DNA of 41,335 bases from Candidatus Aminicenantota bacterium (GCA_030612445.1 JAUWNW010000011.1:1-41335); one strand, 5' to 3'; counted from the first letter of the stretch, positions 16,761 through 26,453 are shown. A program made the numbers and translations. The notes: generated from the sequence alone by a model not told the origin.

Positions 16761-18179
16761 ATGAACATTCTCTTGATAAACCCCCCTACTGAAAATCTTG
16801 TTAGAACCTTTGCCCCTGATTCTTTAACGGAGGAGATGGGTTTTTATCCACCTATGGGATTGCTATACATTGCCGCTTCTGCCAAAAAGATACACGGAGA
16901 CCGTTTCCATATAGAAGTGCTCGATACCCAGGTAGAGAGGATGGGATATTCCCAAATCGAAAAGACAATAGCCCAAAAACGTCCGGATATCGTGGGTATC
17001 TCCTGTATGACTTTTCTCTTGCTTGATGCCTTAAAAGTAGCTCGCATTGTTAAAAAGGTAAACCCGCAAAGCCACATAGTATTTGGGGGGACGCATCCTA
17101 CTATTTATCCTAAAGAGATGGTCAGCCAGCCGGAAGTCGATTCAATTGTTGTTGGCGAAGGCGAATATGCCTTCAGCGAATTACTAGACGCGCTTGCGAA
17201 TGGCAGAGGACTCTCGGGGATCAAGGGTGTAGGTTTTAAACAAAACGGGACTATTGTCATTAATCCAAGGAGAGAATTCATCCAGGACCTAGATAACCTT
17301 CCTTTTCCTGATAGAGATCTTGTGCCGGGAAGGAAGTATTATAATCTTTTGGGGAAGGGAAAAGAATTTATGACCAGTCTGTTAACATCCAGAGGATGCC
17401 CTTTCAATTGTACATTTTGCACCAAGAAAGATGGACGAGTCTGCCGGATGCGGTCGCCGGAAAATGTTGTCAGGGAGATTGAAGAATGTACTAGCAAAGG
17501 TATTACAGATTTTGACATTATTGACGATACTTTCACTCTCAATAGAAAAAGAGTGTTAGCGATTGCGGATTTGATTATAGATAAAAAGCTCAAAATCACA
17601 ATGGATCTAAGATCGCGGGTGGATACGGTCGATCAGGAGCTTCTGGACAGAGTTGCTCAGGCCGGATGTAACCGGATTCGGTTCGGGGTTGAGAGTGGAG
17701 ATATCGAAGTGCTCAAAAACCTAAAAAAAGGCATCACTCTCGAGCAGGTTAGGAATGCCTTTAAAATGGCGAAAAAAGCTGGAATAGTCACATTCGCCTA
17801 TTTTATGCTGGGTTCACCAGGAGAAACAGAAAAGGAGATTAAATCCAGTATAGCCTTGGCCAAGGAACTTAACCCGGATTTTGCCCAGTTCTTGATCACA
17901 ACCCCTTTCCCAGCCACCGAACTCTATGAGAGCGGCAGGGAAAAAGGTATTTTAAAGGGGGATTTTTGGAGAGAATTCTCTGTTTATCCGCATGGAGATT
18001 TTTCTCCCCAATGGTGGACCGAAAATTTTTCTCCCCGCGAACTGGAAAAGTGGCAGCGTAAGGCGCATTTAAGTTATTATTACCGCCCCAAATATGTCTG
18101 GAGTCAATTGCGACAAGTTAAATCGTTTATTGAGTTTGCCAGGAAAGCCAAAACAGCTGTACGATTACTTTTTACATGA
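16761..18179 (+). CDS. B12-binding-domain radical SAM enzyme (1 of 4)
   Basis: The 472-residue protein has an N-terminal B12-binding-type Rossmann domain (1-150, NILLINPPTENL through VFGGTHPTIYPKE and VVGEGEYAFSELL), then a radical SAM barrel with SRGCPFNCTFC (C213, C217, C220 for the 4Fe-4S cluster), and downstream GVESGDIEVL and YFMLGSPGETEKE. Such class-B-type enzymes methylate unactivated carbons or do ring or C-C chemistry (hopanoid methylases and tetraether-lipid enzymes are known members); the substrate cannot be read from sequence. The DxHxxG cobalamin motif is absent, as is usual in this family. It is the first gene after the promoter at 16668-16696 and stops one base before the GT2 start. 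Confidence 0.9.
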   Translation: MNILLINPPTENLVRTFAPDSLTEEMGFYPPMGLLYIAASAKKIHGDRFHIEVLDTQVERMGYSQIEKTIAQKRPDIVGISCMTFLLLDALKVARIVKKVNPQSHIVFGGTHPTIYPKEMVSQPEVDSIVVGEGEYAFSELLDALANGRGLSGIKGVGFKQNGTIVINPRREFIQDLDNLPFPDRDLVPGRKYYNLLGKGKEFMTSLLTSRGCPFNCTFCTKKDGRVCRMRSPENVVREIEECTSKGITDFDIIDDTFTLNRKRVLAIADLIIDKKLKITMDLRSRVDTVDQELLDRVAQAGCNRIRFGVESGDIEVLKNLKKGITLEQVRNAFKMAKKAGIVTFAYFMLGSPGETEKEIKSSIALAKELNPDFAQFLITTPFPATELYESGREKGILKGDFWREFSVYPHGDFSPQWWTENFSPRELEKWQRKAHLSYYYRPKYVWSQLRQVKSFIEFARKAKTAVRLLFT

Positions 18180-18180
18180 A

Positions 18181-18894
18181 ATGAAAGAACTTACGGTTAT
18201 CATCCCAGTTTTTAATGAACAAGACACGATCTTGAAGGTTGTAAAAAAGGTCAGAGCCGTTGATATTGATAAAGAGATTCTCATTGTGGATGATGCGTCC
18301 GATGATGATACACCCAAACTCTTAAAGACTCTGGAGAATGATCCTGACATTAAAATAATAACTCATGATTCCAATCTAGGTAGGGGAGCAGGAATCAAAA
18401 CCGCTTTAAACCATGCTCAGGGAGCCATTACTATATTTCAGGATGCTGACCTGGAGCTTGACCCGAGCAATTATTCCAAGCTGTTGGAGCCCTTAATAGA
18501 AGAGGAAGCAGAGGTTGTATTTGGTTCACGCTTTTTGGGTAAAGGTTTTATCCAGGGTATGGGGATCGGGGCCTATCTTGCCAATCTGATCCTGATCGAG
18601 CTGACCGATCGGCTTTTCAAAGCTAAGCTGACAGATGTTTTGACTATGTTTCAGGTTACAAAAACAGAAATACTCCGCGACCTTGAAATCCAAAGCGATA
18701 GATGGGGTTCAACTGTTGAGATCACAGCCAAGCTGCTAAAAAGGGGTTATAAGATCTTAGAGCTGCCGGTTGAATATATTCCCAGAAGGAAAGACACCGG
18801 CAAAAAAGTACGCTGGAGTGATTTTTATTTTTGTGTTAAAGCCCTGATCAAATATAGATTCTTTTACAAAATGAAGGATAATGGCGATGGATAA
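18181..18894 (+). CDS. family 2 glycosyltransferase, DPM1/polyprenyl-phosphate-sugar-synthase-like
   Basis: The 237-residue GT-A enzyme has TVIIPVFNEQDTI, ILIVDDASDDDT, the metal-binding FQDADLEL (D88, D90) and VFGSRFLGKG. This is the short DPM1-like type that makes polyprenyl-phosphate-linked sugars as donors for GT-C enzymes. A C-terminal membrane anchor is absent. The ATG at 18181 starts one base after the preceding stop. An upstream in-frame ATG (18094) inside the radical SAM gene was not chosen because GT2 proteins begin at this strand. It overlaps the next gene by 8 bp. A GT-C transferase that could use its product lies at 24235-26364. Confidence 0.85.
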   Translation: MKELTVIIPVFNEQDTILKVVKKVRAVDIDKEILIVDDASDDDTPKLLKTLENDPDIKIITHDSNLGRGAGIKTALNHAQGAITIFQDADLELDPSNYSKLLEPLIEEEAEVVFGSRFLGKGFIQGMGIGAYLANLILIELTDRLFKAKLTDVLTMFQVTKTEILRDLEIQSDRWGSTVEITAKLLKRGYKILELPVEYIPRRKDTGKKVRWSDFYFCVKALIKYRFFYKMKDNGDG

Positions 18895-20290
18895 GATACT
18901 GCTTCTCAATCCTCCAGGTGATAAACTTTTCCAGCGTGATATGTACTGCAGCGGAGTTTCCAAAGCCTATTATTATTGGCCTTCCATTGATATGCTGGTG
19001 CTCAGTGGAATATTGGGTCAGGAATATGATCTGGATATTCTGGATGCCATCGCAGAGAGATTGACGCCTGAAGATAGTTGGGAAAAAATCCAGCAATGTG
19101 ATTACAAAGCGGTTATTTTTTTGACTGGGATTGCTTCTTGGAAGCAGGACTTTGCCTTTATTGCCAGACTCAACAAGCATAAGCGCTCTCCCTTGATTAT
19201 AGGCAATGGAGATGTTCTTCTTTATGATGCAAAGAAATTTTTAAATGAGTATGATTACCTTGACGCTATTTTGTTTGATTATACCAGCGAAGATATTCTT
19301 TTGTATCTTCGGGGAGACTTTGGGGATATCGGGTCCATGGCTTTTCGGAATGGCGGTGGAATCGAAGTCCGGAAAAGTAAGATAATGCCTGGAGAGTTTT
19401 CTTTCCCGGTTCCCCATCATGAGAAGTTTCCCTTAAAAAAGTATCTTCTGGCGCATGGCAGACGATTTCCCTTTACCACAGTTATGACTAATTTTGGTTG
19501 CCCCTTCAGCTGCAGCTTTTGCCCTGCTTCGGTTCTTAGCTTTAAATATCGGGCGGTGGAAAACGTAATGGAAGAACTCCGGTATGTTACTTCGTTAGGT
19601 ATAAAGGAGGTCTTTTTTACTGATTTTACTTTCGAAGCCAGACGTCAGAATACGTTAAAGCTCTGCCGGCAAATAGTCAAGGAAAATCTTGATATCAGTT
19701 GGGCGTGTTCCTCCCGGGCCAATTCCCTGGATGAGGAGCTGTTGGGATGGATGAAGAGGGCAGGTTGTCATACTATGTTGCTTGGGGTAGAAAACGGAGA
19801 TGATGAGCTTTTGAAGAGGTATTCCAAGGGTGTGACCAAGAACCAGATAAGGAAGGGTTTTGCTCTCTGCCGGAAGTTTAAAATTCGGACTCTGGGCCAT
19901 TTTATCATTGGACTCCCCGGAGAAACGGAGGAGACAGCCCGTAAGTCCATAGAGTTTGCCAAAGAGATTGATTGTGATATTGCCTCTTTTAACATAGCTG
20001 TGCCAGCCCTGGGAACATCACTGAGAAAAGCCGCTTTAAAACATGGCTGGCTTAAGGAAGAAGTCATGGAATTCGATGCCTCTGAGGCCTACCCGACGCT
20101 GGAAACTCCTGAATTTTCCCGTCAGCAGGCTTGGGAATGGAGAAACCGGGCTGTCAGAGAATTCTATTTCCGGCCTTCTTATCTATTTAAGGCAGCGGTA
20201 TCTTCCAAATCGCTTTATCAGTGGAAAGTCCTGATTTTAAACGGCTGGGCGGTTTTAAAAAGCAGTATAAAAAGAGGAAAGTCTAGATGA
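18887..20290 (+). CDS. B12-binding-domain radical SAM enzyme (2 of 4)
   Basis: The 467-residue protein has a divergent N-terminal domain (MDKILLLNPPGDKLF to about residue 150) and the cluster motif TNFGCPFSCSFC (C205, C209, C212), then LLGVENGDDELL and HFIIGLPGETEE as in its relatives. The B12-binding half lacks the usual VVGEGE segment, reading LDAILFDYTSEDILL instead, so cobalamin binding is less certain than in paralogues 1 and 3. The chosen start (18887) lies eight bases after GAAGGA; an ATG six bases earlier (18881) is also in frame. It overlaps the GT2 gene by 8 bp and the next gene by 4 bp (ATGA), so the proteins are probably made together and act on one pathway. Confidence 0.88.
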   Translation: MDKILLLNPPGDKLFQRDMYCSGVSKAYYYWPSIDMLVLSGILGQEYDLDILDAIAERLTPEDSWEKIQQCDYKAVIFLTGIASWKQDFAFIARLNKHKRSPLIIGNGDVLLYDAKKFLNEYDYLDAILFDYTSEDILLYLRGDFGDIGSMAFRNGGGIEVRKSKIMPGEFSFPVPHHEKFPLKKYLLAHGRRFPFTTVMTNFGCPFSCSFCPASVLSFKYRAVENVMEELRYVTSLGIKEVFFTDFTFEARRQNTLKLCRQIVKENLDISWACSSRANSLDEELLGWMKRAGCHTMLLGVENGDDELLKRYSKGVTKNQIRKGFALCRKFKIRTLGHFIIGLPGETEETARKSIEFAKEIDCDIASFNIAVPALGTSLRKAALKHGWLKEEVMEFDASEAYPTLETPEFSRQQAWEWRNRAVREFYFRPSYLFKAAVSSKSLYQWKVLILNGWAVLKSSIKRGKSR

Positions 20291-21762
20291 AAGTTCTTTT
20301 TTTTCATCTTGTGCCTCATCCTTCGCTTCTGATCCTGCAGAAGTTCACCTATCATTATGGTATTGGAATTATCTCTGCGGTCCTGAAACAACATGGTCAT
20401 GCCACGGATCTGTTAACGCACTATTGTTTAGAGCGCCAGAAAATAAGAAAAAAGATCAGGGATTTCCAGCCGGATATAGTAGGGATATCTGTGACTTCTC
20501 AACAGGTGGATCTCAGCGAGGAAGTTGCGAATTTTATCTATGATGAGTTTGGACTACCGGTTATTCTTGGCGGAGTACATCCTACGGTCAGGCCGGAAGA
20601 GTGCATTAAGATCAGAGGTGTATTCGGCATCTGTCTTGGGGAAGGGGAATATGCTCTATTAGAGTTAATCGAAGCCATCAGAGATAAGGGGCGCTTCCAT
20701 CCGGATAACCTGAGAATCGATAACTTCTGGTTTAAATCCGGGGGGAAGATTATTAAAAACCCAATTCGACCGCTGATTGAAGACTTGGATTCTCTGCCCT
20801 TTTGTGATCGAGAGATTGTAGATTTTCAAAAATTATTGAATTATCATGGGTACTTAGAAGTTAGGAGCAGCCGGGGGTGTCCTTTTCGGTGTGCTTTTTG
20901 TGTTAATGCGGCCTATCAAGACATATACCTGCACAAAGGGCGTTATTACCGAGTGAGGAGCCATGAGAGTATCCTGGACGAGATAGCCTACCTTGTCAAA
21001 AAATACAATAACATCACATCTCTTGTCTTTGATGATGAGTTGATCTGCGTGAATAAAAAGTGGACTTTGAGTCTTTTTGAAAAATATCGGTCGCGATTCA
21101 GCTTTCCGTTCAATATCACGGTTCGGGCAGATCTAGTAGATAAAGACTTTATGCGGGCTATTAAGGAGGCAGGGTGCAATATGGTGATGATGGGAGTAGA
21201 AAGTGGGGATGAAAATATAAGGAACAATGTTTTGGATAAAGGGCTTTCCGATGAACAAATTATTGAGGCCGCCCATATAATAAAATCGGCTGGAATAAAA
21301 TTATGGACTTTCAATATGGTAGGCGTCCCCTATGAAACCGTCGAGACTATCAAGAAGAACATCAAGCTGAACCGGACACTAGAGCCAGATGTTGTTTATG
21401 TCAGCACTTTTTATCCCTTTCCTGGGACAAAGCTGGGTGAATTGTGCGAAGAGCAAGGGTGGATCAGTGACCGGAAGGTGACTGCTTTTTTTAGCGATGT
21501 AACCGTGCTTGACCAGCCTTCCATATCTAAAGAGGATGTAGCCTATTATCACAAGATTTTTCCCTGGTCCATTCAATATCCACGCTTTGTGTTTATTATT
21601 AAATCACTATGCCGCCTTAAAGTATCAAAGGGAAAGTCTGTTTATGACTTATTTTTCCCGCTGGTAAAAACGGTTTATGAAGTCCGCCATCGATTTAAGG
21701 TTAGCCTGAATCTAGTTCCTGTGTTTTTTTCTTTAAAACGAAAAAAATTGCCATTGGATTGA
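20287..21762 (+). CDS. B12-binding-domain radical SAM enzyme (3 of 4)
   Basis: The 491-residue protein has the full B12-binding-type domain (VGISVTSQQVD, VILGGVHPTVRPEE, ICLGEGEYALLELIEA) and the cluster SRGCPFRCAFC (C198, C202, C205), with MGVESGDENI and FNMVGVPYETVE. It is clearly a paralogue of the genes at 16761 and 31206. The start is the ATG in the ATGA overlap with the previous gene, preceded by AAGAGGAAAG. The last ~60 residues are basic and may touch the membrane or the substrate. The run ends here: a 150-bp gap with a new promoter follows. I cannot separate methylase from other B12 radical chemistry. Confidence 0.9.
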   Translation: MKVLFFHLVPHPSLLILQKFTYHYGIGIISAVLKQHGHATDLLTHYCLERQKIRKKIRDFQPDIVGISVTSQQVDLSEEVANFIYDEFGLPVILGGVHPTVRPEECIKIRGVFGICLGEGEYALLELIEAIRDKGRFHPDNLRIDNFWFKSGGKIIKNPIRPLIEDLDSLPFCDREIVDFQKLLNYHGYLEVRSSRGCPFRCAFCVNAAYQDIYLHKGRYYRVRSHESILDEIAYLVKKYNNITSLVFDDELICVNKKWTLSLFEKYRSRFSFPFNITVRADLVDKDFMRAIKEAGCNMVMMGVESGDENIRNNVLDKGLSDEQIIEAAHIIKSAGIKLWTFNMVGVPYETVETIKKNIKLNRTLEPDVVYVSTFYPFPGTKLGELCEEQGWISDRKVTAFFSDVTVLDQPSISKEDVAYYHKIFPWSIQYPRFVFIIKSLCRLKVSKGKSVYDLFFPLVKTVYEVRHRFKVSLNLVPVFFSLKRKKLPLD

Positions 21763-21854
21763 ATGACGTCCAGATCTGAATGGAGTTTTTCTCCCTCCTT
21801 GGAAAAATAATTTGGACAAGCTTATGATATTTGAAAGGGAGAAGAGCCCATATG

Positions 21855-21883
21855 TTGACAAAAAAAAGTTTTAATGCTACTGT
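21855..21883 (+). promoter_or_regulatory. predicted sigma70 promoter of the first PKD gene
   Basis: -35 TTGACA (21855-21860), a 17-bp spacer and -10 TACTGT (21878-21883), with the start of transcription near 21890. The ribosome site GGAGGAAA precedes the ATG at 21913. Confidence 0.65.
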
Positions 21884-21912
21884 TACCAACTTTAGAAATG
21901 GAGGAAAGTTAT

Positions 21913-24168
21913 ATGAAAAAAGCTGTTAAACTCCTATCGCTTTTATTGCTATTTTCCTGCCTAACTTATCTGCCTTTAAAAGCGGAGGTAGTTAAACTTC
22001 ATCATAGCCAAGGACAGGCCGAAATGCCTTTTATTTTAATCCTGGAAAACGGGGACATCTTAGTTATCTTTAATGAAGGGCATCATTTCAATTCGGATGC
22101 TGAACTTTTATATAAAAGATATTCTCAGGGCACAGGCAAATGGTCAACTTCTGAGAGGGCGGTAAAAAAGACAAGTTCTTCTTCCTTCGCCCAGCTGGCT
22201 CTGGATAGCACCGGAAAAGTTCATATGGTCTGTATGGACGGGAACTCATCTCCCCACCGCGATATTTATTATGCCAATTATGATGTGGATAAGGATAAAT
22301 GGAGTAATAAATCCCTGGTATATGACAGTGCCGGACTGAATTCTAGTTGGCCTCGGCTTAGGATAGAAGATGATATAATGTATATTGTCTGGACTCACAA
22401 TTATAACCCCAGTATAGGCTTTACGGATGTGGTTATGGTTACGAATGAAGTAGGAGGGACCTGGCCTGTTCCTAAGGCTCAGAGAAAAACGGTTTCAAAT
22501 ACGGCGCCATCCGCTTCTGTGCATAACTTTTTTCAAGTCAGAGATAAAAATATTTATTGTGCCTGGGTAGATGACGATCATAAACCAGGAAATTGGAACA
22601 TATATTATACAGAAGGGATGTATAATGAAAGCAAGGATGATTGGGACTGGGAAAAAGCTACGCAGCTTTTTCCAGGGATAAATCAGTACGCTCCGGCCCT
22701 GGCTCTTGATGATATGGGGGATGCCCATCTTATTTATTCTAATAAAAATGGCCCTGTTTGGTATGCGAAAAAAACTGGAAGTAAATGGTCTACGAGGAAA
22801 TCCATTAGTACCCAAGGCGCCTCGTTTTTTGTGATCTTATACATGAAATATTCACATGGCCTCCTGCATACTGTCTGGAGACAAACAGTTTCCAATGGAG
22901 AAGGTCTCTTTTATGGCAGAGCTTTGCCTGATGGTACTTGGGCAGAGCCGGTAATGATTGCTGATGCCCAGATCTTTCCCGGCTATCCTGTTCTTGATGT
23001 GGATGCTAATGGGGATGTCCATGTTGTCTGGAGTGATGGGGATCCAGACCACCCCCGGCATATTTATTATACAAAAGTCGAGCTTCCCGGAGAACCTCCT
23101 GCTGCGGTTCTCAATGCTTCGGTTACTGAAGGTCTTGTTCCTTTAACAGTTAATTTTAGCGCTGCCCAATCTTCAGATGCAGATGGAAAAATCAAGGACT
23201 ATAGGTGGAATTTTGGCGATGGCACAAGTGCATCGGGCAAACATGTCACCCATACGTTTATTGAGGAAGGAACCTTTCTGGTTAAATTGAGTGTTGTAGA
23301 CAATGATCTGCGAGTCGGAACTGATGAGGTTGAAATTATAGTTTCGACTGGAAAACCGATAGCTACTATAAGTGTTTCCGCAACTATGGGAATGATTCCG
23401 CTAACAGTTTTGTTTGATGGTTCGAGCTCTTCTGATTTTGATGGAGAAATCATTTCGTATAACTGGGATTTTGGCGATGGCACTTCGGCTATCAGCGAAA
23501 CAGCAACTCACACTTATGAGACTGGTGGAGATTTTACTGCTACCCTTAAGGTAACCGATAATGATGGAAAAACCGGAACTGCTTCCCAGGAGATTATTGT
23601 CTACCAGAAACCGGAAGCATCTTTTACCGCCTCTCCCGAAATTGGGATTGCTCCACTTGAGGTTAGTTTTGATGCCAGTGCTTCTGCGGATGTTGATGGC
23701 CAGGTTGAATCGTATCAATGGGATTTCGGAGATGGGATGACCGGCGAGTCAAAAGAAATCGTGCACACTTATTCAACTGCAGGATCTTTCTTGGTAGTAC
23801 TGACAGCTATGGATGATGATAATATTACCGACACTGCCACAACCGAGATCCGTGTTTTGGATAAACCTCTAGCGCCGCAAAATGTTGCTGTGGAAAGACT
23901 TGAGAACAAAACATTACTGTTTACAGATTATATCAATAAAATATCCTGGGACGAAAATCCCGGAAATTCCGGATTATTTACTCTATCCCAATACCGGATC
24001 TATCGCAAAGCACAGAGTGAAAGCCAATTTACTTTTGTAGGCGAAGTTTCTGCAGGGGAGTTTTCTTATGAGGACCGGAAATTTAATGATGCTCAAGAAG
24101 CTGCAGGGTATGTTTATGCTGTAACCGCTGTTGACGACCAGGGAAATGAAAGCGATTATATTAACTGA
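21913..24168 (+). CDS. exported propeller, three-PKD, C-terminal-module protein
   Basis: The 751-residue protein starts with a signal peptide (MKKAVKLLSLLLLFSCLTY). Residues about 25-375 are repeats of the form 'LALDSTGKVHMVCMD' and 'DVDANGDVHVVWSD', each followed by an IYYT-type strand, which suggests a beta-propeller of sialidase-like shape without visible catalytic residues. Three PKD domains follow, each with the WNFGDG or WDFGDG signature, then a ~100-residue FN3-like module with LLFTDYINKISW, YRIYRKAQ and DDQGNESDYIN. That module recurs in the PKD protein at 26438 and the SGNH protein at 35364. The start is ATG 21913, after GGAGGAAA; an in-frame ATG at 21874 lies upstream of that site. 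It is likely a surface or secreted adhesion or binding protein, and a close paralogue of the gene at 26438. Confidence 0.85.
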   Translation: MKKAVKLLSLLLLFSCLTYLPLKAEVVKLHHSQGQAEMPFILILENGDILVIFNEGHHFNSDAELLYKRYSQGTGKWSTSERAVKKTSSSSFAQLALDSTGKVHMVCMDGNSSPHRDIYYANYDVDKDKWSNKSLVYDSAGLNSSWPRLRIEDDIMYIVWTHNYNPSIGFTDVVMVTNEVGGTWPVPKAQRKTVSNTAPSASVHNFFQVRDKNIYCAWVDDDHKPGNWNIYYTEGMYNESKDDWDWEKATQLFPGINQYAPALALDDMGDAHLIYSNKNGPVWYAKKTGSKWSTRKSISTQGASFFVILYMKYSHGLLHTVWRQTVSNGEGLFYGRALPDGTWAEPVMIADAQIFPGYPVLDVDANGDVHVVWSDGDPDHPRHIYYTKVELPGEPPAAVLNASVTEGLVPLTVNFSAAQSSDADGKIKDYRWNFGDGTSASGKHVTHTFIEEGTFLVKLSVVDNDLRVGTDEVEIIVSTGKPIATISVSATMGMIPLTVLFDGSSSSDFDGEIISYNWDFGDGTSAISETATHTYETGGDFTATLKVTDNDGKTGTASQEIIVYQKPEASFTASPEIGIAPLEVSFDASASADVDGQVESYQWDFGDGMTGESKEIVHTYSTAGSFLVVLTAMDDDNITDTATTEIRVLDKPLAPQNVAVERLENKTLLFTDYINKISWDENPGNSGLFTLSQYRIYRKAQSESQFTFVGEVSAGEFSYEDRKFNDAQEAAGYVYAVTAVDDQGNESDYIN

Positions 24169-24234
24169 AGCCTCAAGTTCAAATCTGCCCCCGGAAAATT
24201 TATTGGAGAAACGAATTCACGACTAAAGAAAAGA

Positions 24235-26364
24235 TTATTGGCTATTAAGGATTTTGCTTAAAGTCTGGATATTAACCTTATCAACCCATAGGTTGACTTT
24301 TCCCGGTGAATAGATTTTTAAACTGATTTTTCTTTTTTTATTCAGTTTAAATGGGAGTTTAATATCATAATACTTTCCAGCTGGGGAAATGTCTCTCAAA
24401 TACAAGTCTTTATATGCAAGCAGCTTTTCTTTTTTTTCAGAAAGAATATATATCCTGGCCAGCCGTTCTTCCTTCACTCCTAAGGCCTCGCTTACCTTTA
24501 AGCGGAAAACCGCTTGATACTTACCTCGGGCATATTCTTTCCCTGTTAATTGGGCAAGTCCGTCTTTTTGGTCTTTTTCAAACAGGAAAGCGAATTTTTC
24601 TCCAGCATTTGGATCGAAACGAGGGATGCCGCCTTTTCCGAAGAATATTTCTCCTTCATACGTATCCGGGCTGCTCTGTTTTAGCGGTTCCGGCTGGATA
24701 TCATAAAGTTCAGCATAGGTTTTCCAGAGTGGGTATCTGGCTACAAGTTTAGCTTTTTGCATGCTTTCGGGAAAATCTCTCTGATATTGTTTCTTCTCAA
24801 TCCCGCCGGCATGGATTGTGAGAAAGATGTGACTTATATTGAATTTTTGCAGAAAATCAGGATATGGGTTGATATAGCCTGTACGATAGGGATGAGCTTC
24901 ATACCCGTTTTCTAATGATATGATTGGGGAAAGAAGTCCGGCAATAACCATATGGTCATAGGCTTTGCCGAAATCCCGGGAAATATCCCTGATATGGAAA
25001 TGGGGATTAAGAGCCCAGCTTAAAAAAGGTTTCATGTTTACAAAAATGGAGGCCGCAACCAGAGTTGCGATCATACTGATGCGGATTGATTTAGAGAAAG
25101 AGATTTTCAGGTTCCTGGGCCATAAACGAATAAGCAAAAAAGTTATTGCTGTTAGTATAAAAGATATGATTAAGACAAGAATTAATTTTGTCTTCATTTC
25201 GGAAATTGTTAAAGGTCTTGAGTTTATAATTTGAATGCTGCTCAAAGGAAAAATCAACCAGAAAAAAATAAATGCATAGAAAAGCAAAGGGATTTTTTTA
25301 GGTTTTTTAATAGCTTCTAAAGTACTGAGCTGTTTTAGAAAGCTTGTGGCAAGAAATATTAGAGGGATGACTAAGGGAACAAAATGTCTGGCTGGATGGT
25401 AATAAATAACAGAATAGTACAATGTATTTGTGATTACCCATAGGCTAAAAATCCAGTCTAAAAGAGTTATCTTCCTGGGTAAAGAACTTATTCTATAAAA
25501 AACTATTAGCAGATATAATGTGGATAATAGAGAAATAATCGGCATTTCATTAAAGAAGAAAAGAGGCCTTTTCCAAAAGTTAACAAGAGCACCTAGTAAT
25601 CCCTTTGGCGTTAGCCACCTGATATTCTCTCCCCCATAAGCAGCAACCATTTCCTTATTAGGAAGATAGAGGATTAAGATCCAGAGCGAAAATAGCAGAA
25701 TTAGCCCCAGAAGAAAGACAGTTAAGGGTGGGATTACTTTACCTATCTTTCTTTGTTTTTGGAAAAAGACAAATAAAGCCAGACCGAGTATTATAGATGG
25801 TAAAATTTGAAGAAAAGTTCCCTTTACAGTAAAAGAAATGAATGATATTGACCCAGCCAGAAATATCATCCGATATTTTTTTTGTTTTGTATTGAGGAAG
25901 AATAATACCAATACCACGAAAAACAGCATTGGCATCACTCTCACAGCAATCCTGCTGAACATGGTAAACTGATAATTGACTCCAAGTAGAATAATCCCGA
26001 TGAATGTAAATATAGTGTTATTGTTTCTTTTAAATAACAAGAATGAGAATATAAGAATAAGGCAGCTGAAAAGTGCAGGGACTATATTCATTTGAACGAT
26101 TCCAGGCCCTATCACATAGAAAATAACATAGGTGATATAGTTTGGCAGAGGGCTTATATACATCGGGTTCCATAGGTCCATTTCCCACTTGCCAAAGACG
26201 GTTTTATTCCGGGCATTATGAACGTATCCTCCCGGATCTGACATATATCCCATACTATTGCTGAGGTTGGAGGGGGGGTCAGCTCCTAGATGAATCAATC
26301 TTAGCGAGAAGATTCCGGTAAAGACGAGCACTAGAAATATGACAGATAGTTTTTTAGAGGGCAT
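24235..26364 (-). CDS. GT-C membrane glycosyltransferase (PMT/ArnT-like)
   Basis: The 709-residue protein has about eleven hydrophobic helices (residues 8-450), then a soluble beta-rich C-terminal domain (about 500-709) facing outside. The first loop carries the acidic spot typical of GT-C enzymes (MSDPGGYVHNARN, D43), though it reads SDP rather than the usual DE. Enzymes of this fold move a sugar from a polyprenyl-phosphate donor to protein, lipid A or glycan on the outer face of the inner membrane. It lies between two PKD genes and faces the first one, so those exported proteins are candidate acceptors. A TTGACA-18-TAATAA promoter ends almost at the ATG, so the mRNA may have no leader. No ribosome site is clear. 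Confidence 0.72.
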   Translation of the reverse strand: MPSKKLSVIFLVLVFTGIFSLRLIHLGADPPSNLSNSMGYMSDPGGYVHNARNKTVFGKWEMDLWNPMYISPLPNYITYVIFYVIGPGIVQMNIVPALFSCLILIFSFLLFKRNNNTIFTFIGIILLGVNYQFTMFSRIAVRVMPMLFFVVLVLFFLNTKQKKYRMIFLAGSISFISFTVKGTFLQILPSIILGLALFVFFQKQRKIGKVIPPLTVFLLGLILLFSLWILILYLPNKEMVAAYGGENIRWLTPKGLLGALVNFWKRPLFFFNEMPIISLLSTLYLLIVFYRISSLPRKITLLDWIFSLWVITNTLYYSVIYYHPARHFVPLVIPLIFLATSFLKQLSTLEAIKKPKKIPLLFYAFIFFWLIFPLSSIQIINSRPLTISEMKTKLILVLIISFILTAITFLLIRLWPRNLKISFSKSIRISMIATLVAASIFVNMKPFLSWALNPHFHIRDISRDFGKAYDHMVIAGLLSPIISLENGYEAHPYRTGYINPYPDFLQKFNISHIFLTIHAGGIEKKQYQRDFPESMQKAKLVARYPLWKTYAELYDIQPEPLKQSSPDTYEGEIFFGKGGIPRFDPNAGEKFAFLFEKDQKDGLAQLTGKEYARGKYQAVFRLKVSEALGVKEERLARIYILSEKKEKLLAYKDLYLRDISPAGKYYDIKLPFKLNKKRKISLKIYSPGKVNLWVDKVNIQTLSKILNSQ

Positions 26365-26374
26365 TGCTTCTACA

Positions 26375-26404
26375 TTATTACAATATTTGGAAGTGTGCTG
26401 TCAA
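26375..26404 (-). promoter_or_regulatory. predicted sigma70 promoter of the GT-C gene
   Basis: On the - strand, -35 TTGACA (26404-26399), an 18-bp spacer and -10 TAATAA (26380-26375). Transcription would start near 26368, four bases before the ATG at 26364, which implies a leaderless message or a different true promoter. Confidence 0.45.
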
Positions 26405-26437
26405 TGAATCTGGAGGCGCTTTAGCTTTCTTGTCTTG

Positions 26438-26453
26438 TCAATAATCCAGGTTA
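26438..26453. repeat. palindromic repeat arm forming the end of a coding region
   Basis: On the - strand TAACCTGGATTATTGA differs from the family arm at one base. Here it is translated: the PKD gene reads through it as Asn-Leu-Asp-Tyr and uses its last three bases, TGA, as stop codon. Confidence 0.6.
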
